This document shows, piece by piece, positions 21,553 through 33,090 of a DNA stretch of 64,000 nucleotides. Origin of the DNA: Molossus alvarezi (Eukaryota; Chordata; Mammalia; Chiroptera; Molossidae); contig CM073896.1 of the NCBI GenBank assembly GCA_037176705.1, forward strand, positions 24,440,708 through 24,504,707, read 5' to 3'. Under the pieces are notes generated by a model. That model was not told the DNA's origin. It did not search any database and was given only the letters and a program-made list of their open reading frames with translations. Position numbers and translations under genes: made by a program. How positions within the stretch are numbered: position 1 is the stretch's first letter; each line of letters begins with the position of its first letter.

Positions 21553-23247
21553 AAAAAACAAATAACACATGACTACCGTCTACCAAGAACTAATTTTATA
21601 AAGGGAAGGACATTTTAATACTAGAAAAATAGAAAGGACATAATTTTATAACAGTGACAATTCTAGTCAAGAAAATTCAGTTGTTGCGTTAGTCTTTGCT
21701 GGAGGTGAAATGGGGGTAACGGGCCAGGTTTAGAGTCTCCTATTCAAATAACCTGCTCAAATCCAGTTCAGGCCAATTTTAGGCCAAAAATATTTGGCTC
21801 TGCTCCTGTATTTGCCACTATGCCTCAAATTATGTTTGGAGGTTCCTCAAATAGTCCTAAAATTTAATGAAATTTGTAGGCAATATATATGATACCATGT
21901 TTGGGGGAGCAGGAAGAAGTGTTATAAGAATTTAGCTAAGAATAGTGAGATTTTCAAATCCCAAGATTCTGAGTCATCATTCCGAACTCTGCGTGTCCTT
22001 TGCCATCTTCTTTTGAGAAACAGGATTGTGTCCCACAGGACTTTACATCTCAGCACAAAGGAAAAGGGGATGTGTTCTTTCTGGAGAGAGAGAAAGAGAA
22101 TGGATTGTGGGTGACCTATCTGAGTTCACCAGCTCATTGAACAATGATTAACATTTAAAATGTATGCAAACTAGACTCCTAATTAAAGTCCAATAATGTA
22201 AGACTTTGAACCTATTCACTGCTTTTGGAAATAATCACAGATGCTCGCTACTTATCATGAAAATTCATTATGGTAAATGACCAACTCCCCCACCTTCTCC
22301 TTTCCATCAACTGCAAAAGTAAATCTCCATTGCAGGGATTTGTAAATGGTGCATGTTGCAGGGTCAGATGTCTTCTGGTAGCTGTAATTGTTATGCAAAT
22401 TACCGTCATATAGGAAGAATAAAATTTGCAGAGCTCCCATCATATATGAATTTGCAAACATATACCAAATTCAGAACGGGTAGACACTTGTGTTTGTATC
22501 TGAGGGGTCATTAAGAACTCTTGATGGCAATTTGACTTGGCATTGATGACGAATGAGTGATCCTGCCTCCCATGCCTTATTCATCCTCCCTTGCTTTGCT
22601 GACTCTACGTGGGAGAGTGAAGATGTCACTTCCACAGAGAAGGAATCAGGAAAAAGGGATGAAATCCAAAAGAGGTCGGAGGACAGATATATTCAGGCAG
22701 CAGATATTAGCTGTAGATTGAAGAATTCAAGTCAATTTTTTTTTTTTGCCAAAGATAGAGAATCTGGGTACCAAAGATTCCAGTAGGTATGTTACCCATG
22801 TTTCTCCTTTGACCTACAGGAGAGCCTGGTGAACTGGGTTGCGTTATGTTACAGGTGAGGACTCTGGTGTTCAGAAAGTTGGTGAACATGAGTCAGGTTC
22901 CAATGATTCAAGGTAAACTTCACCTCTAACTCTACCTGATTTGTCAATTCATGGCCTTTGCCATCTCCAAGCTGCCTCTCAAAATTACTCAAAAATGCAC
23001 CCTCAGAAATGAGCGTTGGAAACGTTATTTCAGACCTGTCGTGTCACTCCCTTGTTCACGTGGACTTCAGTGATGCAGTCAGTGTCCCTACCACAGCTGT
23101 TTATCATGGAGCACCGGTGACCAGACCAGTGCACCAGGTCCTGCAACAGACGCAACGGAACCTGGGAGGGTCCTCTACGTGCTTCATCCGCTCTCTCACC
23201 AGACTCTGTGTGGTAGACGTGTGGTGGCTAATTTAATGTTAGTATTG
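21553..23247. other. no recognised feature
   Basis: About 1.7 kb of unique sequence. Short ORFs (22553-22786, 22958-23236) lack domains. No repeat identified with confidence. Confidence 0.3.
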
Positions 23248-23512
23248 AATCAGCAAATATATATATGTGTGTGTGTGCATGTGTGTGTGTGTATTCTTTT
23301 TTTAAATATGTTTTTTATTGATTTTTTTAGAGAGAGAAAGAAACATTGATGTGAGAGAGAAACATCAATTGGCTGCCTCCTGCATGCCCCCTACTGGGGG
23401 TCGAGCCTGCAACCTGGGCTTGTGACCTGACCAGAATTAAACCAGGACCTCTCAGTCCATGGAACAACACTCAATCCACTGAGCCACACCAGCCTGGCCA
23501 ATCGGCAAATAT
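23248..23512 (-). mobile_element. VES-type SINE (older subfamily C) with TSD and microsatellite tail
   Basis: The TSD aatcagcaaatat / aatcggcaaatat is at 23248-23260 and 23500-23512. The rc A-tail has become (TA)n(TG)n at 23261-23292. Body gaaacatcaattggctgcct and tgcatgccccctactggggg, and head gagccacaccagcctggcc. CTCF-like core at 23385-23397. Confidence 0.93.
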
Positions 23513-25189
23513 TGAAATGTAGTCAGCAAATGAAATCATTTTTACCTTTCAGAAACCATTTATGTGATGAAGACATTTAAGGAAGGAAAGTTATTTCTTT
23601 GATGATTTATGAATAGAAGAGTTGACAATAAGCTATGAGGGAATAAATTTCCCCTCTATCCCTGTCCCTCTCTCTGGTCTGGCGGCTTTCCCAAATATTT
23701 ACGAGGCTCAGGATATGAGTCCAAACAGGGGCCTAGATTTCATATGTCTAAATATTTAAAATTGTAAATCAATCTCTCAAACTAATAAATATGTTCTATC
23801 ATTCTATTTTATAAAGATGCCTTTATAATGACGTGGAAGGCCAGGCTCGCACAGAGACTTCTTAGACCCCATGGAGCTGTGCTCTGGAATGAATGAGTGA
23901 GTGCAGGAAGAGCAAGCCCAGTTCCTGGACAGCAGCCCACCCCCTCTTCCCAGCCTACATGTTCCTGCATTGTAATCGGCCTCAGGAGCACCCATGAATA
24001 CACTGAATACATCCCAGGCTACCTGTCCAAGCTCCACACACAAGCTCCACAAATAGTTACCCTCTCTCTATTCACCCTTCAGCCTGGGGCTGTGCATCCT
24101 GGTGGTGCAGTCTATGCTCTGCAGGACAGCCCTAGGGAAGAAAACCATGCTGGTCCTAGAGGCAGTTTTAGGGGAATTCAGGCAGGAGATTCTAGGGGTC
24201 TCTGGAACCCAGAGGCAGTCTAGAAAAGGGAAGGTATAGGCTTTGGGTGGGCAGGTCTTTTTGACCATACAAACTTCTCCCACCCTGGGAAGAAGTGTGG
24301 TTAGAGAAGGACTCTGGCCTGGTGCCTTGTCAGCCTGGGACCCAGGGCAGGTCCCTCTCGCTAGGTCCAAGGGTGGCCCTGTTGTCCAAAGTTATGGAAG
24401 GGCAGGACAGACTGCAAGTGGGAAATGGGAGTTGAAATTTGTTACAGGGCAAATATTCTCTAATATTAAAATAAGCTTTTATATATTTTTGTGGTACCAA
24501 CTCTTCAATATTAAAAATGTTTCAGTTTAGCAGTTTCCTACAAAACTAAGCCAGCTAGTACTCTAACCAGTACAATGACAGAGTTCTGTGCACTGGCAGG
24601 CAGTGGAGAGGTCACCAACTAGTTTTCTCAGATTTTACATTGTATTTGAAGAAGAGTCTGTCAGGAAAAGAAGTTGCTGATGTGCATACCCAACCACTTT
24701 AATCCTGAAGTTATTGGAAGAAGATGAGCACAGAATCCATAAAGGCCATTTTCAGAGAGTCACTTTTCTGAGTTCAGTTGCATCCTAATTAATATCATGG
24801 AGCATTAGCACACTAAGTAAGGAGCAATTATTAGCTATCAGATTCTGGGTTTGGGAGAGAAATGATGGTATATTGTGCATAATTTTTGCATCATTAAAAA
24901 TTAAATCCCATAAGCATAATGACTCAAACATCAGGCCATGACAGTATCTGCAGATGTTAAACTATGGCATGTAATAAACAATTTACTAGGTAATGGTATA
25001 ATATTTTCTGAATTCAGACAGACTATCCCCCCAAAAAGGCAAATGATATTTTATATAAAATTATTTCCAAGCATAAGCTAGCATAAGAATAAGGATAGTA
25101 TATTCTTTTACATATAAGTCTATATATGTGTAGGATGGGCTGTTGTATAGAAAACTTGCACAGTTTTTCTGTTTTATAGAAGGTAACAA
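23513..25189. other. no recognised feature
   Basis: Unique sequence. Overlapping ORFs at 23804-24530 on both strands (82-108 codons) are in a slightly GC-richer part and have no recognisable domain. Confidence 0.3.
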
Positions 25190-25437
25190 TGAGGAGAGCC
25201 TGGATTTTATTGTCAAATAGACCCATGTTTGACTCTAGGTCAATATAACCTTACTAACTGCATGAACTCGAGTAGGTTTCTTAACCTCACACATTTTCAC
25301 TTTTAACACCTGTCAAAATGAGACACTCACTTTACCTTGTAGAGTTTTCATGCAAATTAAATGAGATAACATAGTTAAAACACTTCATGCTGGGTCCAAT
25401 ACATAGTAGACACTTAATAAATGTTAGTTCATTTCTT
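25190..25437 (+). mobile_element. MIR SINE, near full length
   Basis: Sense MIR: gagcctggattttattgtca, ttactaactgcatgaactcg, tttcttaacctcacacattt, ttttcatgcaaattaaatga, and acatagtagacacttaataa at the 3' end. Confidence 0.83.
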
Positions 25438-25490
25438 TCTCTTTTTTTCCATGTTGTCGAGCTCTTTCTCTGAGGAGAGTACCTTAAAAT

Positions 25491-25986
25491 AAGAATCTGT
25501 GCCTGGCCCGTGTGGCTCAGTGGATTGAGCATCATCCCATTGACTGAGAGGACCCAGTTCGATTCCCGGTCAGGGCACATGCCCGGGTTGAGGGCTCGAT
25601 CCCCAGTAGGGGGCGTGCAAGAGGCAGCTGATGGATGTTTCTCTCTCATATCCATGTTTCTCTCTCTCTTTCCCTTCCTCTCTCTCTAAAAAATAAATAA
25701 AAACAGCCCTGGCCGGTTTGGCTCAGCAGTTAGAGTGTCGGCCTGCGACCAGAGAGACCCAGGTTCGGTTCCCACTAAGGGCACGTACCTTGGTTGCAGT
25801 TTGTCCCCAGCCCTGGTTGGGTTGTGCAGGTGACAGCCACTCGATGTGTCCCTTTGACGTCGATGTTTCTCTCTCTGTCTCTCTTCCTCCCCCTCTATCT
25901 GAACAAAAAATGGAAAAATGTCCTTGGGCAAGGATAAGAAAAAAGAAAAATAAATAAATAAAAACATATTAAAAAAAAGAATCTGT
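25491..25986 (+). mobile_element. VES-type SINE (older subfamily C), split by a younger VES in its tail
   Basis: Head gcctggcccgtgtggctcag at 25501 and ggctcgatccccagtagggg at about 25593. The A-tail begins after 25687. The 10-bp TSD aagaatctgt lies at 25491-25500 and 25977-25986, outside the nested element. Confidence 0.93.
25691..25966 (+). mobile_element. VES-type SINE (young subfamily B) nested in an older VES tail
   Basis: Head gccctggccggtttggctca at 25706, body ccctttgacgtcgatgtttc, tail gaacaaaaaatggaaaaatg. The 15-bp TSD aaataaataaaaaca, cut from the host SINE's tail, is at 25691-25705 and 25952-25966. Confidence 0.95.
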
Positions 25987-26664
25987 TCATGGGATAAATT
26001 ACAGCAGGGATCAAAAACTGCTGATTGAAACCTCCCAGCTCTTGAAGACCCATCTGTGAGATCAGCGAGCTCTAAGCAGTGGTGGATGCATCCACAGCCA
26101 GTCTCTAAGGAGGTTGCTGAGACTGCCCTGGGGTAGGAGAATGGCTGGCATTTGTCTCTTGGTTTGCTTTTGCCTGGGGACTTGTCATAGTTCCCTTAGT
26201 GATGACTTTAAGCCTTCGAGGAAATAAAATGTAGCTTACATCTGAGACAGCCCAGAGTGTTAGGACATGTGCTAACGCGAAAAAGACCATGGATTTGATC
26301 TTGTTCCCATCCCAGAGCCATAACCTGCCGTCCTAATGTCGGACTGGTCATCTCATTGATGTGCACTCCGAGTCCAGGTTGGGACTAGAAGGGAAATTGT
26401 GGATGGTGAACATTACTTGGTGATGAGATGACTTCCATTCTTAAATGGAGCTTGTGACTTCTGTGACCCTTTGCATTTTTCATTGCATTAAGGTTTTCTT
26501 AATTAGCTATCTTTGTCTTACTCAAATTCTTCCTCGAAAATCCTCAAGCAAATCAAACCAACTGCACAATGCAGGGTCATTAACAATCTTGGATCTGGTG
26601 CCTGCCCTATGCTGTGGCAAGTGCTTGTCCTCCCTCTGTGTGGGAGACATCTTGGCGACGTGTT
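25987..26664. other. no recognised feature
   Basis: Unique sequence, no repeat or exon recognised. Confidence 0.3.
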
Positions 26665-26850
26665 CGTGCGAATTGCTCAGGCTTCAGAGTCAGAAGCACC
26701 CGTGTCCCCATCCCTGTTCTGTCTCTTAGTGGCTACGAGACCTTACTTAGTTTACTTAACTTCTCTGGAATTCAACTTTCTCATCTGAAAAGTAGAGATA
26801 ATGATGACAAATTTATAGAGTTATTTTGAGGATTAAATAAAATAATATCA
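26665..26850 (+). mobile_element. MIR SINE
   Basis: Sense MIR: caggcttcagagtcagaagc, cttagtggctacgagacctt, ctttctcatctgaaaagtag, gttattttgaggattaaata. Overlapping ORFs here are MIR reading frames. Confidence 0.8.
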
Positions 26851-26916
26851 AAATATGTTTCTTCTTACTCCTTTTAGCTCCAAGCTTAAGGTCAAATAGC
26901 ATGAAGAAGGAGTGTG

Positions 26917-27113
26917 GCCATGGCCGGTGTGGCTGAGTTGGCTGGGCGTTGTCCTAGCACCGAAAGGTTGCTGTTCGATTTCCAGTCAGGACACTTGCTC
27001 CGTCCCCATTAAGGGATGTACAGGGGGCAACCGATCTATGTTTCTCTCATACACTGATGTTTCTCTCTCTCTCCCTCTCCCTTCCTCTCTCTCTAAAAGT
27101 CAATTTAAAAAAA
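26917..27113 (+). mobile_element. VES-type SINE (older, subfamily C-like)
   Basis: Head gccatggccggtgtggctga, B-box region gctgttcgatttccagtcag, TC-rich part, then ctctaaaagtcaatttaaaa. The flanks gaaggagtgtg and gaagtgtgctg form a worn TSD. Confidence 0.88.
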
Positions 27114-27355
27114 GAAGTGTGCTGTAGCTTAGTCAGGGGGTAATTAATGAAGTATTGTCATGGAAATACAGAATTTCTCTGGAGTTTCCCAGATGCTTTA
27201 TATTTCACGGATTTCCTACATTTTTCATGGTCTGTTGTAAGCTTCCTTTCTTGTTTTCAATCATCCTTTATATACTCATACTATGTTTATTTTTAAAGCA
27301 TTTATTCATTGGATTCATATAGGGAAATGTGTTCAGCCCACTATCTTGCAACAGC

Positions 27356-27614
27356 TTTTTTTTTTTTTTTTTTTAATCCTCATCCGAAGACATTTTTCCA
27401 TTCTTTGTACAGACAGAGTAGGAGGGAGAGAGAGGAAGAGAGAGAGAGGGAAACATCGATGTGAAAGGGACACACCGAGTGGCTGCCACCCGCACGACCA
27501 ACCAGGGCTGGGGACAAACTGCAACCGAGGTACATGCCCTTAGCGGGAACCGAACCCGGGTCTCTATGGACCGCAGGCCGACGCTCTAACCGCTGAGCCA
27601 AACCGGCCAGGGCG
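27356..27614 (-). mobile_element. VES-type SINE (young subfamily B)
   Basis: Long rc A-tail, then ttaatcctcatccgaagaca, ctttgtacagacagagtagg, gtgaaagggacacaccgagt, and an intact head gagccaaaccggccagggc ending at 27614. Short TSD (agcttt). Its head faces the head of the plus-strand copy at 27679. Confidence 0.94.
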
Positions 27615-27678
27615 AGCTTTTAATATCTCTGTTTTCTTCCTCTCACCTGAGTTGCCTCTCAGTTAAGAAGGCTGTGTG

Positions 27679-27925
27679 GCCCTGGTTTGGCTCAGCAGTT
27701 AGAGCTTTGGCCCGTGGACCAGAGAGTCCCGGGTTCGGTTCCCGCTAAGGGCGCATACCTCGGTTGCAGTTTGTCCCCGGCCCCGGTTGGGGTCGTGTGG
27801 GTGGTAACCACTCGATGTGTCTCTCTCACATCAATGTTTCTCTCTCTCACTTCCTCCTTCTCTCCCTCCCACTCTATCTGAAGATAAATGCAAAAAAATA
27901 AGTGTCCTCTGGTGAGGATAAAAAG
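27679..27925 (+). mobile_element. VES-type SINE (young subfamily A)
   Basis: Head gccctggtttggctcagcag (4 bases shorter than consensus at the start), gtctctctcacatcaatgtt, tatctgaagataaatgc, tcctctggtgaggataaaaa. The flanks aagaaggctgtgt and aagaagattgttt suggest a worn TSD. An open minus-strand frame of 208 codons crosses it and is an artefact. Confidence 0.94.
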
Positions 27926-28129
27926 AAAGAAGATTGTTTGCAGTAGCAGTGGTGGGGCAGGGTGGTGCTGAGGAGTCATGAATATGGTCAAGGAACTATG
28001 AAGTAGAAAGAAAAACAGTAAATTATGTATCAAAGTGGAATGAAAAGAGATTAGAAATGATAAAATAGTTCCCTCCCAATGGTCAAGGTTTGAAAGGAGC
28101 CTCAGGGCTTCCCAAGGAAGTAACAGGAT

Positions 28130-28300
28130 AGCAGTGAAGAGAAAGGCACTGACCTGAGAGTCAGGAAAACGGAACTTCTCCCAGCTCTGCCCACCCGCTT
28201 TGGAAATGGACCATCTTGCACCTGCTCTTTGGGCCTGGGTTCCGGCTTCTGTAAAATGCTGACCAAGGAGGGATGTTACACAGATGACTTCCATCATCTC
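28130..28300 (+). mobile_element. MIR-like fragment
   Basis: gcactgacctgagagtcagg and ggcttctgtaaaatgctgac resemble sense MIR, but the middle is poorly conserved. Confidence 0.4.
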
Positions 28301-29204
28301 ATTGGAGTCTTGAAACAATTAAGGCCAACACCTAATCCTTTGAGTGTTTGGGAAATTCATTGCCAGAGGCTTAAAAACAGAGTTCTGTGGAAGAAACAAG
28401 TGATAAACCCATGATATGAGGATTCTATTTTTAAGAAGAGGGACTGAGGGTGAAACTCTAGAAACCAAAGATGCCATACCATTTTCATAGGAATATTAAT
28501 ATAAAAATATTAAACTGTGGAACTGTATAACCCAACCGAAGGAAAAGAGATCATTTACACTGAGCAATTAAAAAAATGTTCATATGGAAAGAACATCCAT
28601 TTGTAACAGTATCTGCTTGCCTTACAACTCTGGGGGTAATAAGGTAGACATAAATAAATTGATTTTTTAAAAAAATGAGTGCAACTCACCAAATATTTTA
28701 TGTGCACACACTCACGCACACAGCTGTCGACGCTATAATTGGATAGCAATATCTAATATGCTGTCCGCGGAGAAACTGTGTAAGTGCCTTATCAAACAAT
28801 AGATCATACAAAAAATGAAAAGTAGTGTTTTCTGAGTAAAGAGGATTAGGCATAAGCACACTGCCTTAGATCTTTGAATACCTTATACCTCTTTGTGTCT
28901 TTGAAGTTTTGTTTTGTATTATAATGCTAATGGAGAGAGTAGAACAGAAAAGGGAATATGACCCAAGTTTCTTCTTCCTTGTTCAGAGTGCGAAATAGCA
29001 GCTTTCAGAAAGTAAAAGCCAAGCCATTTGGGAAGGGTGGAACATAAAAGATTGATGATTGGGATAAATGGAGATTTCATTAATGTTTTCACTGTGGATA
29101 TTTATCAGGGGCCCATTATCAACCATACTCAAAAAGCTTCACAGAGGGAAAAGGAATGGGCCAAGAGGAATTTCATGTTTATAAAGACACGTATAATCTG
29201 AAAA
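28301..29204. other. no recognised feature
   Basis: AT-rich unique sequence. No repeat or exon recognised. Confidence 0.3.
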
Positions 29205-29420
29205 TTTAAATTTTAATCATTTAAGTTATTTTCAGTTATTGTTTACATTCAATATTATTTCATATCAGTTTCAGTGTACAACACAGTGGTCAGACAATCA
29301 TATCTTTCTAGTACCCATACATAGTTATTATAATATTTTATACTATATTCCCTATGCTGTACTTTACAACCCTGTGACTGTTTTGTAACTGCCAATATGT
29401 GAGGTGCACTGATTTTACCA
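29205..29420 (-). mobile_element. L1 3' end fragment, antisense
   Basis: Antisense L1 end: ttgtttacattcaatattat, catatcagtttcagtgtaca, catacatagttattataata, ctatgctgtactttacaacc. It matches the L1 3' ends common in laurasiatherian genomes. Confidence 0.75.
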
Positions 29421-29879
29421 GTACGTGCAATTTCTAAGGAGCAGGGGAGAGAACGTCGGGAGTGAGGGGTGAAGGTGAGGCTGTGTGGGAGAAGTGAAAT
29501 GGGAGGAGGGGAGAAGCCATATGGAGAGAGAATAAGAGGTGTGGGAATGTCTTAAAGAAAAACGTCATGAGCACTGGCAAAATAACTCGAAGATAAGATA
29601 GGCTGCCAGAGAGCAAGGGGAAAGAATGTGGTTAACATAAAAACGTATTGACGGAGGACGGAGTGATCATGGCGACTGCATCTGGAATTAAGCATCGTGG
29701 AGGAGCTCACAGGGTGATTTTAGAACTACAATTGGCATAATATAGGTTGTCAAGAAGGATAAAGAATGAATTTATTCTCTGTGAGGAAAGAGCATGAAAA
29801 GTCTTATCTGCTATAAATGAGAGAACTCAAACCTATAGAAGGGGAAGGGAAAAGGAATCAGCTTTTTTAGCCACTGTTT
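29421..29879. other. purine-rich tract, otherwise nothing recognised
   Basis: 29440-29545 is strongly purine-biased on the plus strand (GGGAGGAGGGGAGAAG and similar). No gene or repeat family was seen. Confidence 0.3.
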
Positions 29880-30050
29880 TGTATAAGTCACTTGACACAG
29901 ATCATCTCATTAATCCTGCCAACTCTGGGACATTATACTCATTTTATATAAAGACAAAGGAGAGCTCAAAAATGGTAAGAAATCTGCCAAGGTCACACAC
30001 AGCTGGTGAGGGTAGGGCTGGAATTTCAACCCCGGTCTATCTGATTTGAA
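29880..30050 (-). mobile_element. MIR SINE, antisense
   Basis: Antisense MIR: cagatcatctcattaatcct, attatactcattttatataa, aatctgccaaggtcacacac, agctggtgagggtagggctg. Confidence 0.72.
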
Positions 30051-32359
30051 AATAAATAAGGTGTATCAGTCAGGGACCAGTCCGGAGGCTAAAAGGACAC
30101 CAATTAATTTGCAGAATTCAATCCAAAAAATGGTATGAATGGCACTAAAAAATGGAAAATGCAAAAAGTGAACATTAAGGTGTTACAGAGGTAGCGACTG
30201 CAGGAAGCAGTGACTGCCACTGACTGAGGGGAACAAAGGAAAGAGGATGGATTATCAAACCTGGAGGCTCAGGGGAAGGGCCCCTGGGGCTGGAACCCTG
30301 CTCTTTGGGGAAGGCGAGCAGCGCGTGTGCTGGGGTCTCTGAGTCCGAGACGAGGTTGTTTCTGCCAGGGTTCGAAAAACTTTTAACCGGAATCAACTAC
30401 TGCTGCTGGGTGATGCGCACAGGCCCTGCCTGCTGACGGGAGGAGCAAGTCCCTCTGCCTCCTCCTGACGCCAGTTGTTCTCAGTGCCCCCTGCTGGCCG
30501 AGTCTAACAGCAGCTGGCAGAGGAGAAATGTGGTTCAGAGTTCCAGCCCCCGTATCGGTACCACAAAGCCCAGTGTGGGTCTGAAGCTGGATACATAGGT
30601 GATGATTCTGGCAGAGAAGAGAAGCTCAGAAATGCGGTTTCAACATTCTCCCTGCTCCCAGGGCCAGCTCTGAAGAATCGTATGATCATTTTAATATTGC
30701 TTTTGTTGAAAGGGGCATGAACAGCCACATTGCACTACATTCTGCAAATTCATGTGCAAATCTAAGCTACGGAATCCTTTGGGAAGAAAAATCGCTTTAG
30801 AATTTTTAAGTATATATAGAACTGCTTTAGTTGGGCCTCAAATAAATAAAAACGCATCTTAATTGCCTTGTGCAGTGAGGTAAGAAAAGACAACGGTTTG
30901 TTTAGCAACGGAAGATTCTCTGTGGGTGGGACAGGCGGGCAGTTAGCTCTGGCAGCATTGCCCAGAACAAGCACCGGCCCACCCCCCAGTGTTACTCTTT
31001 TCCAAAAGAGAAGGGCACAAACCAAACTCGTTCAAAAAGAACTGCACTTGTGAGAAAAGCAATGCTAAACAGAAATTAGGGAAGAGAAAACATCCCCCAA
31101 AGCCCTGGGGATGACAATTCCTGGTTAACTGTAAAAAATGGAGAACGTAATTGAGACAGATGACCAGATTTAGGAAAAATAAACCTCACCATTAAAATCT
31201 AATTAAATATTTGCACTTCAGCAGTAAGTTTCTTCTCCAAAGTTTTGTGAGCAGCAGGGTGACAGTGAAGATTATTGACTATAATTTGCCGAAGTTTTTT
31301 AAACTGAATTAGTTTTGTGCAATGTATGGAAGAGTTCCTCAGCTGCACCAATCCAGTGGCTGCTTTATTATTCTTTTAAAGTGAATCATTTATAACTGTT
31401 CTCAGAGATCTTTTTTCAGCCACTTATCTCCTTCAACTGGACTTGTGACACCAAGGGATAAAATGAATTGCTGGCTAATATTGTGAGAATTAATCAGACC
31501 ACAGCAGCGGGAGAGTAATGACTTACTTACACTTAGATGTTTGCATTTGGCAGTAAAATCACAACAAAAATACAAGGGCATTTAATCTTTGGCTTCGACT
31601 TGAACACTGAAGCATCTTGGCAATACAAAAAAATATATAACAACGTATAAGAACCATGTGTTTTAATTTTGGGTGATTAACTAATCTGAGCAATTTACCC
31701 TGGGAAGAAAGCTCTGGTTTGTTTGATGAAAAGCTTTTTCCCCCCCACTTTGCAGTATCTTTGAATCAAACCAGTCTAGTTTCCTTAGCCACCCCCCACT
31801 CCCCGCCTCGCTTAGAGACCCTTGGGCTGATGAAGGGCATCTTTGCCCCTCATCTCGCCTTCCTCCAAAGTCTGCCAGTTCTGTTTAGTTCTCTGTCTCC
31901 TTTCTGCTTTGCCCACTTTGATTCCAGTTGCTCAGCCCCACGAGGACTCAGAAGAAAGCAGTGGCAAAACCAAGGCCAGTGGAAAGGAAGGCTTCCTACT
32001 GCTGTTCTGTCGACTTCATTTCGTACAGCCTGCCCTCTAGCCTCAGAGTCTGGCCTCTTCACACAATAGAAGTAGGTTCTTGGTTGCTCTCTAAGAGACA
32101 CCGGAGAAGGTAGACAGCGAGATATTTTGTGATCTGGGTCCACTGACTCAGTGCTCCGGAGAGCATGGGCCGTATCTGAAGCCACTTTCTTCAGTTCCTG
32201 TGTCTGTCGCCAGTGTGCTAGTGCCGCCTGTCAGTGCTGACTTCCACTATTCGTGGAGGTGCAGGTGTCCTCCCCAGTACTGTGTGGTTTTTGGCCTTTG
32301 CTGGGCCTACTCTAGTTCACACAAACTCCCGTATCTATTTTTTTTTTTTCTTTTCCGAG
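30051..32359. other. repeat-poor block, possible regulatory region
   Basis: About 2.3 kb with no confidently identified repeat. 30051-30400 may be an old degraded element (cagtcagggaccagtccgga). 30483-30500 holds a CTCF consensus. 31080-31650 is AT-rich, low in CpG and full of TAAT/ATTA cores, as in many developmental non-coding elements. ORFs up to 116 codons at 31719-32185 lack domains. Confidence 0.35.
30483..30500 (-). promoter_or_regulatory. CTCF-binding consensus match
   Basis: agtgccccctgctggccg fits every position of the reverse CTCF consensus RSYGCCCYCTRSTGGYCR (18 of 18). The forward motif reads on the minus strand. It is in unique DNA, not in a SINE. Occupancy cannot be inferred from sequence alone. 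Confidence 0.6.
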
Positions 32360-32580
32360 GTGGTGTGGGGTGGTGTAAAGCCCATGGACTCAGAGAGATC
32401 TAAGCGTAAAACTTCTTTCCACCCCTTAAAGGCGATTTCCCGGCCATGTTACTTCACAATCAGGACGTGGGTTTCCTCGTGAGTACAATGAGGATAATGA
32501 TATGTACCTTGCAAAGTTGTCGTGGGGCCCAGACACTGTAAATGCAAAGTTTCACACTTGCTCAACAGATGACAGCACTG
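32360..32580 (+). mobile_element. MIR SINE
   Basis: Sense MIR: aaagcccatggactcagaga, tttcctcgtgagtacaatga, ggataatgatatgtaccttg, caaagttgtcgtggggccca. Confidence 0.7.
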
Positions 32581-32644
32581 AGCATTTCCACAGTCCACAG
32601 AGGCTGAGCACCTTGAGCCCCTGTGTTTCTTTTAGAAGGGCAAG

Positions 32645-32770
32645 TATCTTTTTTTTTCTTAGATAGACTTGACAAATAACATTATATTAGTTTTAGGTGT
32701 ACAACATAATGATTCTACATTCATGTACATTGCAAAATGATCACCACAATAATTTAGTTGACATCTAGCA
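32645..32770 (-). mobile_element. L1 3' end fragment, antisense
   Basis: ttgacaaataacattatatt, agttttaggtgtacaacata and ttgcaaaatgatcaccacaa are antisense L1 3'-UTR phrases. Confidence 0.72.
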
Positions 32771-32879
32771 ATAGATATAGTTACAATTTTTTTTTTTCTT
32801 GTGATAAAACAAGGACAGCAAAGAATACAGCCTGTTTATTTAGAGCATCCCTGGGTTGTAGCACTAGGCTCTCTAACCC

Positions 32880-33090
32880 GAGTCTACCTGTGGACAGGTG
32901 TAGCCCTCCGAGGCGTAGGAGCCCTCAACAGAATCTTGTTTTTGGTCTTTCTGAAGTCTACCTGTCTAATTTCTACAATTTGCTGTCTTCTTCCTATAAA
33001 CTCCTCAAGGGCAGAAACCATGTCTTTAATTTTCTCGATATTGTCAGAGCTGGCACATGGTGCTGAGTAGATGCTAAATAAAACATACAA
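32880..33090 (+). mobile_element. L2 LINE 3' end
   Basis: aaactcctcaagggcagaaa, ccatgtctttaattttctcg and tgctgagtagatgctaaata form the sense L2 terminus. ORFs of 89-102 codons here are L2 sequence. Confidence 0.75.

Noticed and set aside
27692..28318. 208-codon minus-strand ORF, the longest in the window
   Set aside because: It runs antisense through a MIR-like fragment and then a VES SINE. No domain, and its composition changes at the repeat borders.
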